From Betaproteobacteria bacterium TMED82 (lineage in GTDB: Bacteria > Pseudomonadota > Gammaproteobacteria > Burkholderiales > Burkholderiaceae_A), in the NCBI GenBank assembly GCA_002170395.1, contig NHEJ01000007.1, forward strand, positions 403,441 through 467,440: a stretch of DNA of 64,000 bases, written 5' to 3'. The translations under genes were made by a program, and so were the position numbers. The notes beneath the pieces were generated by a model, which was not told the DNA's origin, ran no database searches, and saw only the letters and a list, made by a program, of their open reading frames with translations. Shown here piece by piece: positions 51,840 to 60,637 of the stretch. Position 1 is the first letter of the stretch, and the number at the start of each line of letters is the position of its first letter.

Positions 51840-52756
51840 TAAAAGTATCCCTCTTTTTTTCTCTTCTCCATTGAAGCTTCCTCAGTTTGATCGTCCAAAC
51901 GAGTAGCTCCTCTCTCACTTAAATCAGAGGCGGCTGTTTCGGAAATGATTTCCCGCGGTGAAGTAGCAAGACTCTCAATAGGACAAGTGCAAGTGATATC
52001 ACCCACCGTTCTAAACCTGACCATCTTCTCTATGACCTTTTCATTTTTTTCCGGAGGAGTATAACTTGTAAGTGGAACTAATAAATTCTTCCGGTAAAAA
52101 ACCTTGCGAGGATGAGCAAAGTAGATATTTGGAAGTTTTAGGTTTTCAAACTGTATATATTTCCAGATATCTAATTCAGTCCAATTCGAGATTGGGAAAA
52201 CTCGCATATGTTCGTCTTTCTGATGTCTGGTGTTAAATAGATCCCACAATTCCGGTCGTTGAGACTTTGGATCCCAATGACCAAATTCATTTCTGAATGA
52301 AAAAATCCTCTCTTTTGCTCGCGCTTTTTCTTCATCTCTTCTGGCGCCTCCCAACAAGGCATCAAATTCAAATTCTTCAATAGCTTCAAGTAAGGTTATT
52401 GATTGAGCTGCATTTCGTGATTGCATCTGATGTTTAAGTTTTACAGTGCCTCTTTTAATTGAATCTTCGACTTTTCTAATTATCAGGTTGGCATTAATTT
52501 CTGTTACTTTTTCGTCTCTAAAAGCTAACACCTCCGAAAAATTATGTCCGGTATCTATGTGAAGTAAAGGAAAAGGCAGGGGCATAGGTGCAAACGCTTT
52601 TTGGGCAATTCTTAACATTACAACCGAGTCTTTACCGCCCGAAAACAGTAAAACAGGATTTTTGGAAGTAGCTGCAACTTCTCTCATTATGAATATAGAT
52701 TCATTTTCGAGAAATTCTAAATGTTCTGTAGACTCTACCGTTGCTTTAGTCTTCAT
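51839..52756 (-). CDS. cysD: Sulfate adenylyltransferase small subunit, CysD
   Basis: CysD is the catalytic subunit of ATP sulfurylase. The 305-residue protein has the PP-loop motif LLFSGGKDSVVML (about residues 37-49) and other family segments (LPLLHIDTGHNFSEV, GARRDEEKARAKER, FPISNWTELDIWKYI). The ATG at 52756 is used; a GTG at 52765 would add three residues. It overlaps cysH by 11 bases and is followed by cysN. Confidence 0.95.
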   Translation of the reverse strand: MKTKATVESTEHLEFLENESIFIMREVAATSKNPVLLFSGGKDSVVMLRIAQKAFAPMPLPFPLLHIDTGHNFSEVLAFRDEKVTEINANLIIRKVEDSIKRGTVKLKHQMQSRNAAQSITLLEAIEEFEFDALLGGARRDEEKARAKERIFSFRNEFGHWDPKSQRPELWDLFNTRHQKDEHMRVFPISNWTELDIWKYIQFENLKLPNIYFAHPRKVFYRKNLLVPLTSYTPPEKNEKVIEKMVRFRTVGDITCTCPIESLATSPREIISETAASDLSERGATRLDDQTEEASMEKRKKEGYF

Positions 52757-53426
52757 GTAAACCACACTCTTTATTGATTAAGCTTCGCTCCCACCACCAT
52801 CTACCACTTCGCTCATCTTCTCCAGGTTTAACTGCTCTAGTGCATGGGGCACAACCAATGCTACTGAATCCCTTTTTATGCAGTGGATTAGTCGGAATTC
52901 CATTCTTTAGAATAAATCTCCACAAAAAGTCGCCGCTCCAATTCAGAAGTGGATGATACTTCATAAGATTAAGCTTATTGTCCCATTCCATAAATGTATT
53001 TTTTGATCTTTTCAAACTGTGTTCCGATCTTATGCCTGTGATCCAAGCTGATTTATCTTTCAACGCTCTCCTGACAACTTTTACCTTTCTGATTTCACAA
53101 CATTCAATTCTTTGACTAACACTTTTATAAAAACCATTAATACCGTTTATTTTTACGTAGTTTTCGACGTCGGCGCTATCCGGACAATACACTTTTATTT
53201 TCTTATTGAAGTGAGCCTCAGTATGAGCCAATAAGTTTAAGGTCTCGTTATGAAGTCGACCAGTATCCAGAACAAAGATTTCGATCGGTAATTTATAAAT
53301 GTAAATTAAGTGTGTAATAGCTTGGTCTTCAGCACTAAGACTGGTTGAAAAAACTGGAGAGGGACCATCATTAACAGCTCTTTCAAGAATACTTATGGAA
53401 TCAGGTAGATCGTTAAATTTACTCAT
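52746..53426 (-). CDS. cysH: Adenylyl-sulfate (APS) reductase, CysH
   Basis: CysH reduces activated sulfate to sulfite with thioredoxin or glutaredoxin. The 226-residue protein has the PP-loop-like core (FSTSLSAEDQAIT, about residues 26-38) and the GRWWWE tail. Four cysteines bind a [4Fe-4S] cluster: Cys109-Cys110 (ECCEIRK) and Cys192/Cys195 (CAPC). That cluster marks the APS-reducing type, not the PAPS reductase of E. coli. No cysC gene is present, which supports this. It sits between the chelatase and cysD in the operon. Confidence 0.94.
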   Translation of the reverse strand: MSKFNDLPDSISILERAVNDGPSPVFSTSLSAEDQAITHLIYIYKLPIEIFVLDTGRLHNETLNLLAHTEAHFNKKIKVYCPDSADVENYVKINGINGFYKSVSQRIECCEIRKVKVVRRALKDKSAWITGIRSEHSLKRSKNTFMEWDNKLNLMKYHPLLNWSGDFLWRFILKNGIPTNPLHKKGFSSIGCAPCTRAVKPGEDERSGRWWWERSLINKECGLHED

Positions 53427-53436
53427 TTAGAAATTC

Positions 53437-53817
53437 TTAATTGGATGGGTTTAAAATTACTTCACAAATAGATCGTTGAATATTTTTATGGTTTATCAGA
53501 GGTTTTCCAAAAGTCAAATTCAAACCTTCATGCATAGAGATAATGTTTTTCACTCGTTTTGGCAGGTCATTTTTTAAATGAAAACCATTAGCTAAAAGCA
53601 GAGGTTCCACATGTATGCACTTGTATCCACTATCAATAAGCATTTGAATCACAGTTTCCAAAAGAGGTTTTTGTAGTTCAAAAAACGCCAATTCTACTGG
53701 TCCTTTCAGCCAATTTTTTTTTACGTTGTTTGTAATAGTTTGGAAGGGTGAACTCCATTCGGGATCTTTTGATCCATGAGCAATCAAAATCAAAGCCTGC
53801 CTTTTTTTATGCTGCAT
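53437..53817 (-). CDS. Short CbiX-type chelatase (sirohydrochlorin ferrochelatase)
   Basis: This 126-residue protein is a CbiX-S/SirB-like class II chelatase, recognised by LILIAHGSKDPEW (about residues 9-21; catalytic His in AHGS) and the second conserved His in VEPLLLANGFHLKNDLP. Beside uroporphyrinogen methyltransferase and sulfite reductase it most likely inserts iron into sirohydrochlorin for sirohaem. It overlaps cobA by 11 bases. The short length is normal for the homodimeric single-domain form. Confidence 0.85.
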   Translation of the reverse strand: MQHKKRQALILIAHGSKDPEWSSPFQTITNNVKKNWLKGPVELAFFELQKPLLETVIQMLIDSGYKCIHVEPLLLANGFHLKNDLPKRVKNIISMHEGLNLTFGKPLINHKNIQRSICEVILNPSN

Positions 53818-54610
53818 TGAAAGCCAGTCTTTTCAAGTCAAGGCTAGATTCCAGGTTGCTCATACTATTTGTGCTTACATCCTCAATAACTTTGCCGATT
53901 ATTATACAAACCGGCCCTTTGAATGATTGGGTATCAATTGTCACAAGCTTAGCTAAAGAAGTTATCTGTTTCTTCGACTCTAAGCTGGCACTTTCAACGA
54001 TAGCAACCGGAGTTGTAGGTCTCAACCCATTCTCCAATAAGGTAGAGGAAATATACTTCAGAGTTTTGCCGCCCATGTATATAACGCTGGTTTCAGAGGT
54101 TTTTACTATCTCAGCCCAATTTTCAGTTTTTTCACTATTTTTACTCACAGCTGGTGTAACAAAGCTAACGGAGCGAGAGATTTCCCTCTTAGTGAGGCTC
54201 AGTTCAAGATCTGCAGCAGCAGCAGAGGCAGCAGAGACACCAGGTATTACGGAAAAAGGGATATTCTTTTTTTTTAACTCTGAAATTTCCTCACTCAATC
54301 TCCCAAATATTGTGGGATCTCCTCCCTTAAGCCGCACAATTTGTAAACCCCTCTCTAGATAGCTTACAATCAAACGATTGATTAATTTTTGATTAGTGGA
54401 TAGTTGATTAGATCTCTTCCCAACGTAAAGCCAAGTGGCACTGGGATTAATTTTACGAAATCCTTTTTCATCAATAAGTGCATCATAAAAAACGATCTGT
54501 GCCTTCTTTATAGCTTGAAAGCCAGCAATTGTGAGTAATTCAACATTGCCAGGGCCAGCTCCAACAAAATAAATTTGCTTTTCTCTTGTTAAATAATGTG
54601 ATTTTTTCAT
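53807..54610 (-). CDS. cobA: Uroporphyrinogen-III C-methyltransferase
   Basis: This SAM-dependent enzyme makes precorrin-2 from uroporphyrinogen III. The 267-residue protein shows YFVGAGPGNVELLTI (about residues 14-28), VRLKGGDPTIFGR (about 97-109) and VIPGVSAASAAAADLEL. It lacks the N-terminal dehydrogenase/chelatase domain of E. coli CysG, so it is a stand-alone SUMT. It is encoded between the chelatase and DUF934 genes and serves sirohaem supply for the sulfite reductase. Confidence 0.95.
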   Translation of the reverse strand: MKKSHYLTREKQIYFVGAGPGNVELLTIAGFQAIKKAQIVFYDALIDEKGFRKINPSATWLYVGKRSNQLSTNQKLINRLIVSYLERGLQIVRLKGGDPTIFGRLSEEISELKKKNIPFSVIPGVSAASAAAADLELSLTKREISRSVSFVTPAVSKNSEKTENWAEIVKTSETSVIYMGGKTLKYISSTLLENGLRPTTPVAIVESASLESKKQITSLAKLVTIDTQSFKGPVCIIIGKVIEDVSTNSMSNLESSLDLKRLAFNAA

Positions 54611-54612
54611 TA

Positions 54613-55035
54613 TTAAAAAACCCCTTTACTTCCATCATTTCCACTTTGATAGTGGTGTTTGAACGGATTAATAATTCGTTGCATCTTAATTTCCTCAGTC
54701 ATAGTTGAGTCCAGTGAAGAAATAAACATCGTATCAAAACCACTTCTTTTTAAAAAATAGCTTAATTCTTCGTTAATTTTTCCAACGGCGTGTAATCGTA
54801 AATTGGGATGGTTTTCCCTCAAGCGTGCGGCAATAGAAAAACCTCTTCCGTCAGTAAAATTAGGGAAAATAATAGCAATTGACTCAGAGCCGGAAATTGG
54901 GAAGTCATCAAGAGAGAATCTTTCGACTGACGGATCAATTATAAAACTAAAATTTTCTGAGGCAACTTCCTTCCCTGTTACAAGACAAATACTCTTTCCA
55001 TAAATGTGTGACCGGGTTGAACGAGTATCAGCCAT
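54613..55035 (-). CDS. DUF934 family protein linked to sulfite reductase
   Basis: This 140-residue protein belongs to DUF934, identified by IAIIFPNFTDGRGFSIAARL (about residues 50-69) and LRENHPNLRLHAVGKI. In proteobacteria it nearly always follows a cysI-type gene and is presumed to help sulfite reductase or its electron supply, though the role has not been worked out to my knowledge. It overlaps cysI by one base and lies two bases before cobA. Confidence 0.88.
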   Translation of the reverse strand: MADTRSTRSHIYGKSICLVTGKEVASENFSFIIDPSVERFSLDDFPISGSESIAIIFPNFTDGRGFSIAARLRENHPNLRLHAVGKINEELSYFLKRSGFDTMFISSLDSTMTEEIKMQRIINPFKHHYQSGNDGSKGVF

Positions 55036-56705
55036 TAGATACTATTTTTTCGAGCTAAGTTAGCAGCGTCTGCAAAAGGTTGATTGCCTAACCTTTTTAA
55101 CGTTTCACTCAAATTTTCCCCATCTAATCGCAGACTTATATAGCATTCTAGAATTTCCTCAACAGCATCAACAATTTCGTTTTCAGCAAAAGCCTTTCCA
55201 ATAATTTTTCCAAGTTTTGCACTAGAAGAGTTTCCGGAGTGGCCTCCTAATAAAAGTTGGTAGTAGGCCTTATCATTTTTATCGACCCCAAGAATTCCGA
55301 TATGTCCAATATGATGGTGGCCGCAACTATTTATACAACCAGATATTCTCAAGTCAATCGGACCAAGATTTTCTAGTTGGTCGAGTTGTTTAAATCTAGT
55401 TGCAATATCCTCAGCGATCGGTATTGATCGTGCATTAGCTAAGGAGCAAAAATCCCCTCCGGGACAGCAAACCATGTCAGTGAGCAGTCCTCCAATTGGC
55501 CGAGAGAGATCTTCCTTCTTTAAACTTTGATAAAGATCTTCCAAATGAACTTCAGGAACTGCGGGCATAATAAAATTCTGACTATGAGTGACACGTAGTA
55601 GGGAATCACTGTATTTATCGCATAAGTCAGCAAGAATATCTAATTCCTCTGAAGTAACATCTCCAGGAGCCCGATGTTCCCCCTTGACAGGAAGTAAGAC
55701 GGCCTTTAGGCCATCAATTTTATGTTCAATAACATTATTTTTTTTCCATTGATTAAATTCTTTACTTTCAAAAAGAGTATTAACTTCTTTAGTAATATTC
55801 TTTTGAATACTGGGAGGTCGAAAATAACTAAACTGATCTTTTATCATTTCTAATGTTTGGCATGTCACCTCTGAGGTAAGGCTCTTTAATCTCTGAAACT
55901 CTTCCTCTACTAAGAGTTTAAACTTTTCAATTCCAGCAGCTCTAACAAGAATTTTTATTCTAGCTTTGGTCATATTATCTCTTCTACCTAATTCGTTATA
56001 TACACGCATGACCGCATGCGTGTAAGAGAGCAAATATTTAAAATGAAGTCTCTCTCTTAAAACTGGTCCTAATATGGGTGTTCTTCCTAAACCACCACCT
56101 ACCCGCACTTTAAAAATAGTGTCTGGTTCGCCGTTAACAGCCTCAAAAGCAAGATCGTGTACCTGAATTAAAGCACGATCTTCGGTAGCGCCTGTAAATG
56201 CAACCTTGAATTTTCTAGGAAGAAAAGAAAGCTCAGGGTGAAATGTGCTCCATTGCCGTAAAACCTCTGCGTAAGGTCTAGGATCTAATAATTCATCTTT
56301 AGCTATGCCAGCTAAAGCGTCACTGGTTATATTTCGGAGACAATTACCGCTTGCCTGTATACCATGCAAACCTACTTCCGCGAGTAAAGCTAATGCTTTT
56401 GGAACGTCATTAACCTTTATCCAGTTTAACTGCATATTTTGACGGGTTGTTAAATGGCCATATCCTCTATCAAATTTTTTTGTTATGTGACTTAGCATTC
56501 GAAGTTGCTTTGTATTTAACATTCCATAAGCTATGGCGATTCTTAGCATTGGCGCGTGACGTTGAATATAAAGACCATTTTGAAGCCTGAGGGGTCTAAA
56601 TTCCTCGGCCGAAGTTTTACCCTCACTGTGGCGTTTTAACTGATCCTTAAATTGAATCGCTCGTTCTTTTAGTCGCTCGGCGTCGAATGATGTTTGATGA
56701 TACAT
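55035..56705 (-). CDS. cysI: Sulfite reductase haemoprotein subunit, CysI
   Basis: CysI reduces sulfite to sulfide with sirohaem and a [4Fe-4S] cluster. The 556-residue protein has the N-terminal FRPLRLQNGLYIQRHAPMLR region and two duplicated nitrite/sulfite reductase halves. Cluster cysteines are in CCPGGDFCSLANA (near residue 415) and SGCINSCGHHH (near 460). The ATG at 56705 (MYHQTSFD) fits the family; the longer frame to 56798 would add 31 unrelated residues. There is no CysJ flavoprotein gene, so another electron donor is expected. It is the first gene of the sulfate operon. Confidence 0.93.
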   Translation of the reverse strand: MYHQTSFDAERLKERAIQFKDQLKRHSEGKTSAEEFRPLRLQNGLYIQRHAPMLRIAIAYGMLNTKQLRMLSHITKKFDRGYGHLTTRQNMQLNWIKVNDVPKALALLAEVGLHGIQASGNCLRNITSDALAGIAKDELLDPRPYAEVLRQWSTFHPELSFLPRKFKVAFTGATEDRALIQVHDLAFEAVNGEPDTIFKVRVGGGLGRTPILGPVLRERLHFKYLLSYTHAVMRVYNELGRRDNMTKARIKILVRAAGIEKFKLLVEEEFQRLKSLTSEVTCQTLEMIKDQFSYFRPPSIQKNITKEVNTLFESKEFNQWKKNNVIEHKIDGLKAVLLPVKGEHRAPGDVTSEELDILADLCDKYSDSLLRVTHSQNFIMPAVPEVHLEDLYQSLKKEDLSRPIGGLLTDMVCCPGGDFCSLANARSIPIAEDIATRFKQLDQLENLGPIDLRISGCINSCGHHHIGHIGILGVDKNDKAYYQLLLGGHSGNSSSAKLGKIIGKAFAENEIVDAVEEILECYISLRLDGENLSETLKRLGNQPFADAANLARKNSI

Positions 56706-56841
56706 TATTTTTATTTGGTTTATTAACTTGTATAATGTACGGTAATAAAAGCAAAATGAAAAATACTTTTTTCTAAAAAGCTTAGAAGAAAAAGGCATAA
56801 AGGAAATTAAAAAGTAAACATGGTGAAAGGGATCCCACTGA

Positions 56842-57132
56842 ATGTCAAAAGCTTACATAGTTGGTAATAATACAATTACTAATACGCAAGGTTATAAAGA
56901 GTATGCGGAGAAGGTTCCTCAAACTCTAGTTGAGTTTGGAGGAAAGTTCCTAGCGAGGGGCGGGGATACTTTAGTTTTGGATGGAGATCCATCTGGCACT
57001 AGAAATGTCATTATTGAATTTCCTAGTATAGAGTCAGCAAAGGCTTGGTATTTCTCAAAACCTTATCAAGAAATTGTTGCTGGAAGACTGAGGAACGCTG
57101 AAGGTTATCTAATGATAGTAGAAGGTATCTAG
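56842..57132 (+). CDS. DUF1330 family protein
   Basis: This 96-residue ferredoxin-like-fold protein is identified by KAYIVGNNTITNTQGYKEYA, FLARGGDTLVLDGD, and SIESAKAWYFSKPYQEIVA (about residues 64-82). Family members are dimeric dabb-like proteins of unknown function. It is divergent from cysI and 12 bases upstream of cutA. Nothing in the sequence links it to sulfate assimilation. Confidence 0.9.
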   Translation: MSKAYIVGNNTITNTQGYKEYAEKVPQTLVEFGGKFLARGGDTLVLDGDPSGTRNVIIEFPSIESAKAWYFSKPYQEIVAGRLRNAEGYLMIVEGI

Positions 57133-57144
57133 GTACCAATAGTA

Positions 57145-57480
57145 ATGGAAACTTTAGATCATGAGGAAGAGATTATTTTTGTCTGTACGTCTGTAGATTC
57201 ATTGAAAGAGGCCAGATCAATTGCAAAAATACTTATAGAGGAAAAACTTTGTGCTTGTGTACAAATAGATCAAGTAAGAAGTATATACGAATGGGAAGAG
57301 GAAATATGCGAGGAGCTAGAATCACGATTAACAATAAAAACAATTGCTGCAAATTTTGAAAATCTGGAAATTAGGCTCCTAGATATACATCCTTACGATT
57401 TGCCCGAAATCATTAGTTTACCAACCGTATATTGTTTTAATCCTTATGCTGAGTGGATTGTAGAAAACTCAACCGAGTAG
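57145..57480 (+). CDS. cutA: Divalent-cation tolerance protein CutA
   Basis: This 111-residue trimeric CutA1 protein has the segments CTSVDSLKEARSIAKIL (about residues 14-30), EKLCACVQI, SIYEWEEEI and HPYDLPEIISLPT (about 85-97). The gene lies between DUF1330 and the DUF3429 membrane protein on the same strand and may be co-transcribed. CutA was first linked to copper tolerance; its real role in most bacteria is unsettled. Confidence 0.93.
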   Translation: METLDHEEEIIFVCTSVDSLKEARSIAKILIEEKLCACVQIDQVRSIYEWEEEICEELESRLTIKTIAANFENLEIRLLDIHPYDLPEIISLPTVYCFNPYAEWIVENSTE

Positions 57481-57485
57481 GAGTG

Positions 57486-57974
57486 ATGTTAAGGACCATC
57501 AATTTGTTAGTTTTCGGTCAGGATAAGCCCGAAGAAAAAATAAGATATACTGCTTTGCTTGGTTATGCAGGTTTAATACCTTTTATTTTTTTTTCTTTCT
57601 GCTCGATAATAGAAAAAGAATTTTTTAATTCAATTGGTTCACTAGATATATTACGTAATTATGCGGTCATCATATTAACTTTCCTTGGCGCGGTCCACTG
57701 GGGCCTGACTTTAAATGACTTTGATGAATCGTCGACTAAATTTTTTTTGATATGGGGTGTGATACCTTCTTTGCTTGCTTATGTGACCACCTTCCTCGAT
57801 TCATTTGTTGCGTTACTTGGATTGATAATTGGGTTTTCGTTGTGCTACTTACTTGATAGGAAAGTTTTTATAGCTCGTGAAGCCAATCGATGGTATGTGA
57901 AAATAAGACTAAGATTAACTTTACTTGTTGAAATCTGTTTAATATCTGTATTGATAAACGAGGTCATGTTCTGA
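57486..57974 (+). CDS. DUF3429 family membrane protein
   Basis: This 162-residue protein has five hydrophobic segments. The DUF3429 pattern is LLGYAGLIPFIFFSF near the start and FLGAVHWGLTL (about residues 65-75) in the second helix. The ATG at 57486 is six bases after the cutA stop. A longer frame from 57453 overlaps cutA and adds a polar leader that fits poorly. The 3' end overlaps the deacetylase gene tail-to-tail by 11 bases. Function is unknown. Confidence 0.82.
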   Translation: MLRTINLLVFGQDKPEEKIRYTALLGYAGLIPFIFFSFCSIIEKEFFNSIGSLDILRNYAVIILTFLGAVHWGLTLNDFDESSTKFFLIWGVIPSLLAYVTTFLDSFVALLGLIIGFSLCYLLDRKVFIAREANRWYVKIRLRLTLLVEICLISVLINEVMF

Positions 57975-58962
57975 CTTTTAAAAGTTCTTCAACATGGCTT
58001 TGGATAGCTGTTGCAACACCATCAGGGCTGTAGCCCCCTTCAAAAATAGAAACCAATTTTTTATCACAAAACTTTTCTGCCAAATTTTTTAACAGAATTG
58101 TGAGTTCTTTATAACCTTCATCATCTATTTTGAAGCAACCTAATCGGTCATCAACTCTCGAGTCAAAACCAGCAGACAATAATATGAATTCCGGTTGGAA
58201 TTGATTAGCTGCGGGAAGGAGCTTTTCCTCAAAAGCTTTTTGAATGTCTTTGTTAGTGCTTCCACAGTCTAAATGCACATTTATATTGTAACCGAGCCCC
58301 TCCCCAGCGCCTCTCTTAGTTGGACTTCCTGTTCCCGGGTAAGCGTACTGATCATGTGTTGAAAAAAATAATACGCTGGGATCTTCATAAAAAAAATATT
58401 CAGTTCCATCTCCGTGGTGGTAATCCCAGTCAACAATCAATATTTTTTTATACCCATATTTTTTTTGAAGATATTTAGCAGCGATGGATATATTATTAAA
58501 AAAGCAAAAGCCTTCCTCTTTACCGTAGTTTCTAGCATGATGACCGGGTGGTCTAGAACCCACAAACGCATTCTTGATAATCCCCTTGTGCACATCATCA
58601 CAGGCTTGAAGAGCTGCTCCGACGCTGGCTCTAGCGACCAAATTTGTAGACTTATTATATTTAGCATTTAATTTTCTAATATGGTCATCTGTATGTAGAA
58701 TCTTCAATTCCTCTGAACTAGCAAGTCTTACTGAACAAAACTTTAGTTGGGGCTTTAAATGATGGGAACCCACCAACAAATCTATTCCTCTTGACAGCCT
58801 TTTCGGTGTTTCAGGGTGTCCTTCCTCAAAAATTGGTTGAAGAAAAATATCATCGAAAAATAGTCCAGTAAGAGATTCGTCATCATCGGACAATATTTTA
58901 GTTTGGGCTGAATTAGCAAGTGCCATGGCTACGGTAGCTGAAAAAAAAGCACGTCTTTGCAT
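57964..58962 (-). CDS. Histone deacetylase/acetylpolyamine amidohydrolase-fold protein with Tat-like signal
   Basis: This 332-residue zinc deacetylase-fold protein keeps the active site: PPGHHARNYGKEEGFCFFNN, the metal motif DWDYHHGDGTE, and LSAGFDSRVDD. Family substrates include acetylated polyamines and other small amides. An unusual feature is the N-terminus MQRRAFFSATVAMALANSAQ, a twin-arginine-type signal, which would put the enzyme in the periplasm. The ATG at 58962 was preferred over a TTG at 58971. It overlaps the upstream unknown exported gene's frame region closely, so the two may be co-transcribed. Confidence 0.87.
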   Translation of the reverse strand: MQRRAFFSATVAMALANSAQTKILSDDDESLTGLFFDDIFLQPIFEEGHPETPKRLSRGIDLLVGSHHLKPQLKFCSVRLASSEELKILHTDDHIRKLNAKYNKSTNLVARASVGAALQACDDVHKGIIKNAFVGSRPPGHHARNYGKEEGFCFFNNISIAAKYLQKKYGYKKILIVDWDYHHGDGTEYFFYEDPSVLFFSTHDQYAYPGTGSPTKRGAGEGLGYNINVHLDCGSTNKDIQKAFEEKLLPAANQFQPEFILLSAGFDSRVDDRLGCFKIDDEGYKELTILLKNLAEKFCDKKLVSIFEGGYSPDGVATAIQSHVEELLKVRT

Positions 58963-58967
58963 ATTTA

Positions 58968-59453
58968 TCAAAGTTTTTTGATTTCATTATCTGGCCTAAT
59001 CAGATCTCCTGCACAATTTAAGTAGGCGCTAGATATATCTCTTGGAAGTCTATCCGGTAATTTAAAAGTCTTAGCATCACTCAATCCTTCTAAAATCAAC
59101 TCTCCTCCAAAAAGCGCCAATTCATAGAAAATAAGTCCACCTTCCTCTTTATTTTGCAGATCGCCAATAGCGATAAATTGGTCTTTTATAGTACTCTGCT
59201 TCACTAAAAAATTGTTGGTTTGTAGGTTTCGGGTCTTTAAGTACACGGACTTTGTATTTAAAACGTATGGCGATTTGACTGAAAGTGAGGTTAATACTTC
59301 CTTTTTTCTGGATACAAATTTTTCAAGCTTCAGCTCAATGTAAGGATCTTTTGAGGAATAATGAAGTCCACACACAGTGGGTACACCAATCTCTATTTTA
59401 ACGAAAGGAATGACGCTCCAGCTTATAGCAGAAACTATCGTGGTTAATAACAT
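58968..59453 (-). CDS. Unknown exported protein
   Basis: This is a 161-residue protein with a hydrophobic N-terminus (LLTTIVSAISWSVIPFV) that could be a signal peptide or anchor, followed by a beta-rich polar domain. It has two cysteines (TVCGLHY and LNCAGD). The ATG at 59453 is used; a TTG at 59462 is possible. It directly precedes the Tat-signal deacetylase gene, ending five bases before its start. I do not recognise the family. Confidence 0.6.
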   Translation of the reverse strand: MLLTTIVSAISWSVIPFVKIEIGVPTVCGLHYSSKDPYIELKLEKFVSRKKEVLTSLSVKSPYVLNTKSVYLKTRNLQTNNFLVKQSTIKDQFIAIGDLQNKEEGGLIFYELALFGGELILEGLSDAKTFKLPDRLPRDISSAYLNCAGDLIRPDNEIKKL

Positions 59454-59473
59454 AAGTCCCAAAATATATCAAA

Positions 59474-60616
59474 ATGAACGAATACTCAATCAATAATAAG
59501 CCTGGAGTGGATTTTGCACTTGCCACGCTAAACAACTTAAGCATTTCTGAATACGGCAGAAGCCGAAACTTTTTAAACGGATCTGTATCACGATTATCCC
59601 CTTATATTTCTCATGGCATTTTGAATACTCGGGAAATATTTGAAATATTGTCAGAAAAAGGAGTTTTATCAATGAAAGATAAATTTCTCATGGAGCTCGC
59701 ATGGCGAGAATTTTTTCAGCATGTTTGGGAGCATAAAAAAGAAAAAATTTTTAGCTCTTTGAGGGAATCAATAATACCTGAAAACTTTTACAAGGCCTTT
59801 ATCCCAGATGACGTGAAAAATGCGGCAACCGGGTTAGTGCCGATTGATAATGCTGTACGTGAACTATATTCAACTGGCTATTTGCATAATCATGTGAGGC
59901 TATGGTTATCATCTTATTTAATACACTATCGCAAAATACATTGGCGAACCGGTGCTGATTGGCTATACTCACTATTACTTGATGGAGACCTTGCTTCCAA
60001 CCATTTATCGTGGCAGTGGGTGGCAGGTACGAATAGTAGTAAACCCTATCTTTTCAATGCTTCAAATGTGGCAAAGTATGCCCCTAGAAGCTGGCATTGC
60101 TTTGCAACAAATATTGATACTACATACGATGTCTTATCCGATTTAGCCAGCGACAATAGAGAAATTGCTCAAGAGAATAAACTGACTGAACTTTTTGAAG
60201 AGGAACCTTCTTTTTTTTCTATGCCTCCCGAAAGCTTTCCTGAATTACCGCTTAAAGGGATTAAAGAAATCTTTTTACAACATCCTTGGTTTATCAAAAG
60301 GGCAACTGGGGCAGCGTTTAAAAAAAATTTAGGGGTGATATTTTTGGAATATCATAAGAATCGTCCCTGGACAAGTCAAAGATGGAACTTCGTTATTCAG
60401 AACATGAAGTTGACCTGTGACGAAATATACATTTGTTCAAATTTCAGTAAGTTGACGGGCTATTCTCTTCAAAATAATTTGCACCTGACGGAGATTACCT
60501 CTGTTAAAAACGAAAGTCTAAATTATAGTAATTTTCAGGAAAAAATTTTTGCGCCGTTGAGTAGTTATTGTTCTTCATTTTCTAAGTTTTGGAGAACTGT
60601 TAATGTTATGGTTTAG
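59474..60616 (+). CDS. Photolyase-family FAD-binding protein lacking the N-terminal antenna domain
   Basis: The 380-residue protein starts directly in the photolyase FAD-binding helical domain: RLSPYISHGILNTREIFEIL (about residues 41-60), MELAWREFFQHVWEH, GYLHNHVRLWLSSYLIHY (about 133-150) and DGDLASNHLSWQWVAGT. The usual N-terminal alpha/beta antenna domain is absent. The C-terminal 115 residues (HPWFIKRATG and NRPWTSQRWNFV) look alpha/beta, as in a short family found beside DUF2256 and full-length photolyases. Whether it repairs DNA or acts as a photoreceptor is unknown. Confidence 0.85.
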   Translation: MNEYSINNKPGVDFALATLNNLSISEYGRSRNFLNGSVSRLSPYISHGILNTREIFEILSEKGVLSMKDKFLMELAWREFFQHVWEHKKEKIFSSLRESIIPENFYKAFIPDDVKNAATGLVPIDNAVRELYSTGYLHNHVRLWLSSYLIHYRKIHWRTGADWLYSLLLDGDLASNHLSWQWVAGTNSSKPYLFNASNVAKYAPRSWHCFATNIDTTYDVLSDLASDNREIAQENKLTELFEEEPSFFSMPPESFPELPLKGIKEIFLQHPWFIKRATGAAFKKNLGVIFLEYHKNRPWTSQRWNFVIQNMKLTCDEIYICSNFSKLTGYSLQNNLHLTEITSVKNESLNYSNFQEKIFAPLSSYCSSFSKFWRTVNVMV

Positions 60617-60637
60617 TTAAATGAGTTTGGATTTTTA

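Noticed and set aside
56706-56798. Extended N-terminus of CysI
   Set aside because: The 31 extra residues do not resemble the family, and the usual MYxxxxFD-like start is at 56705.
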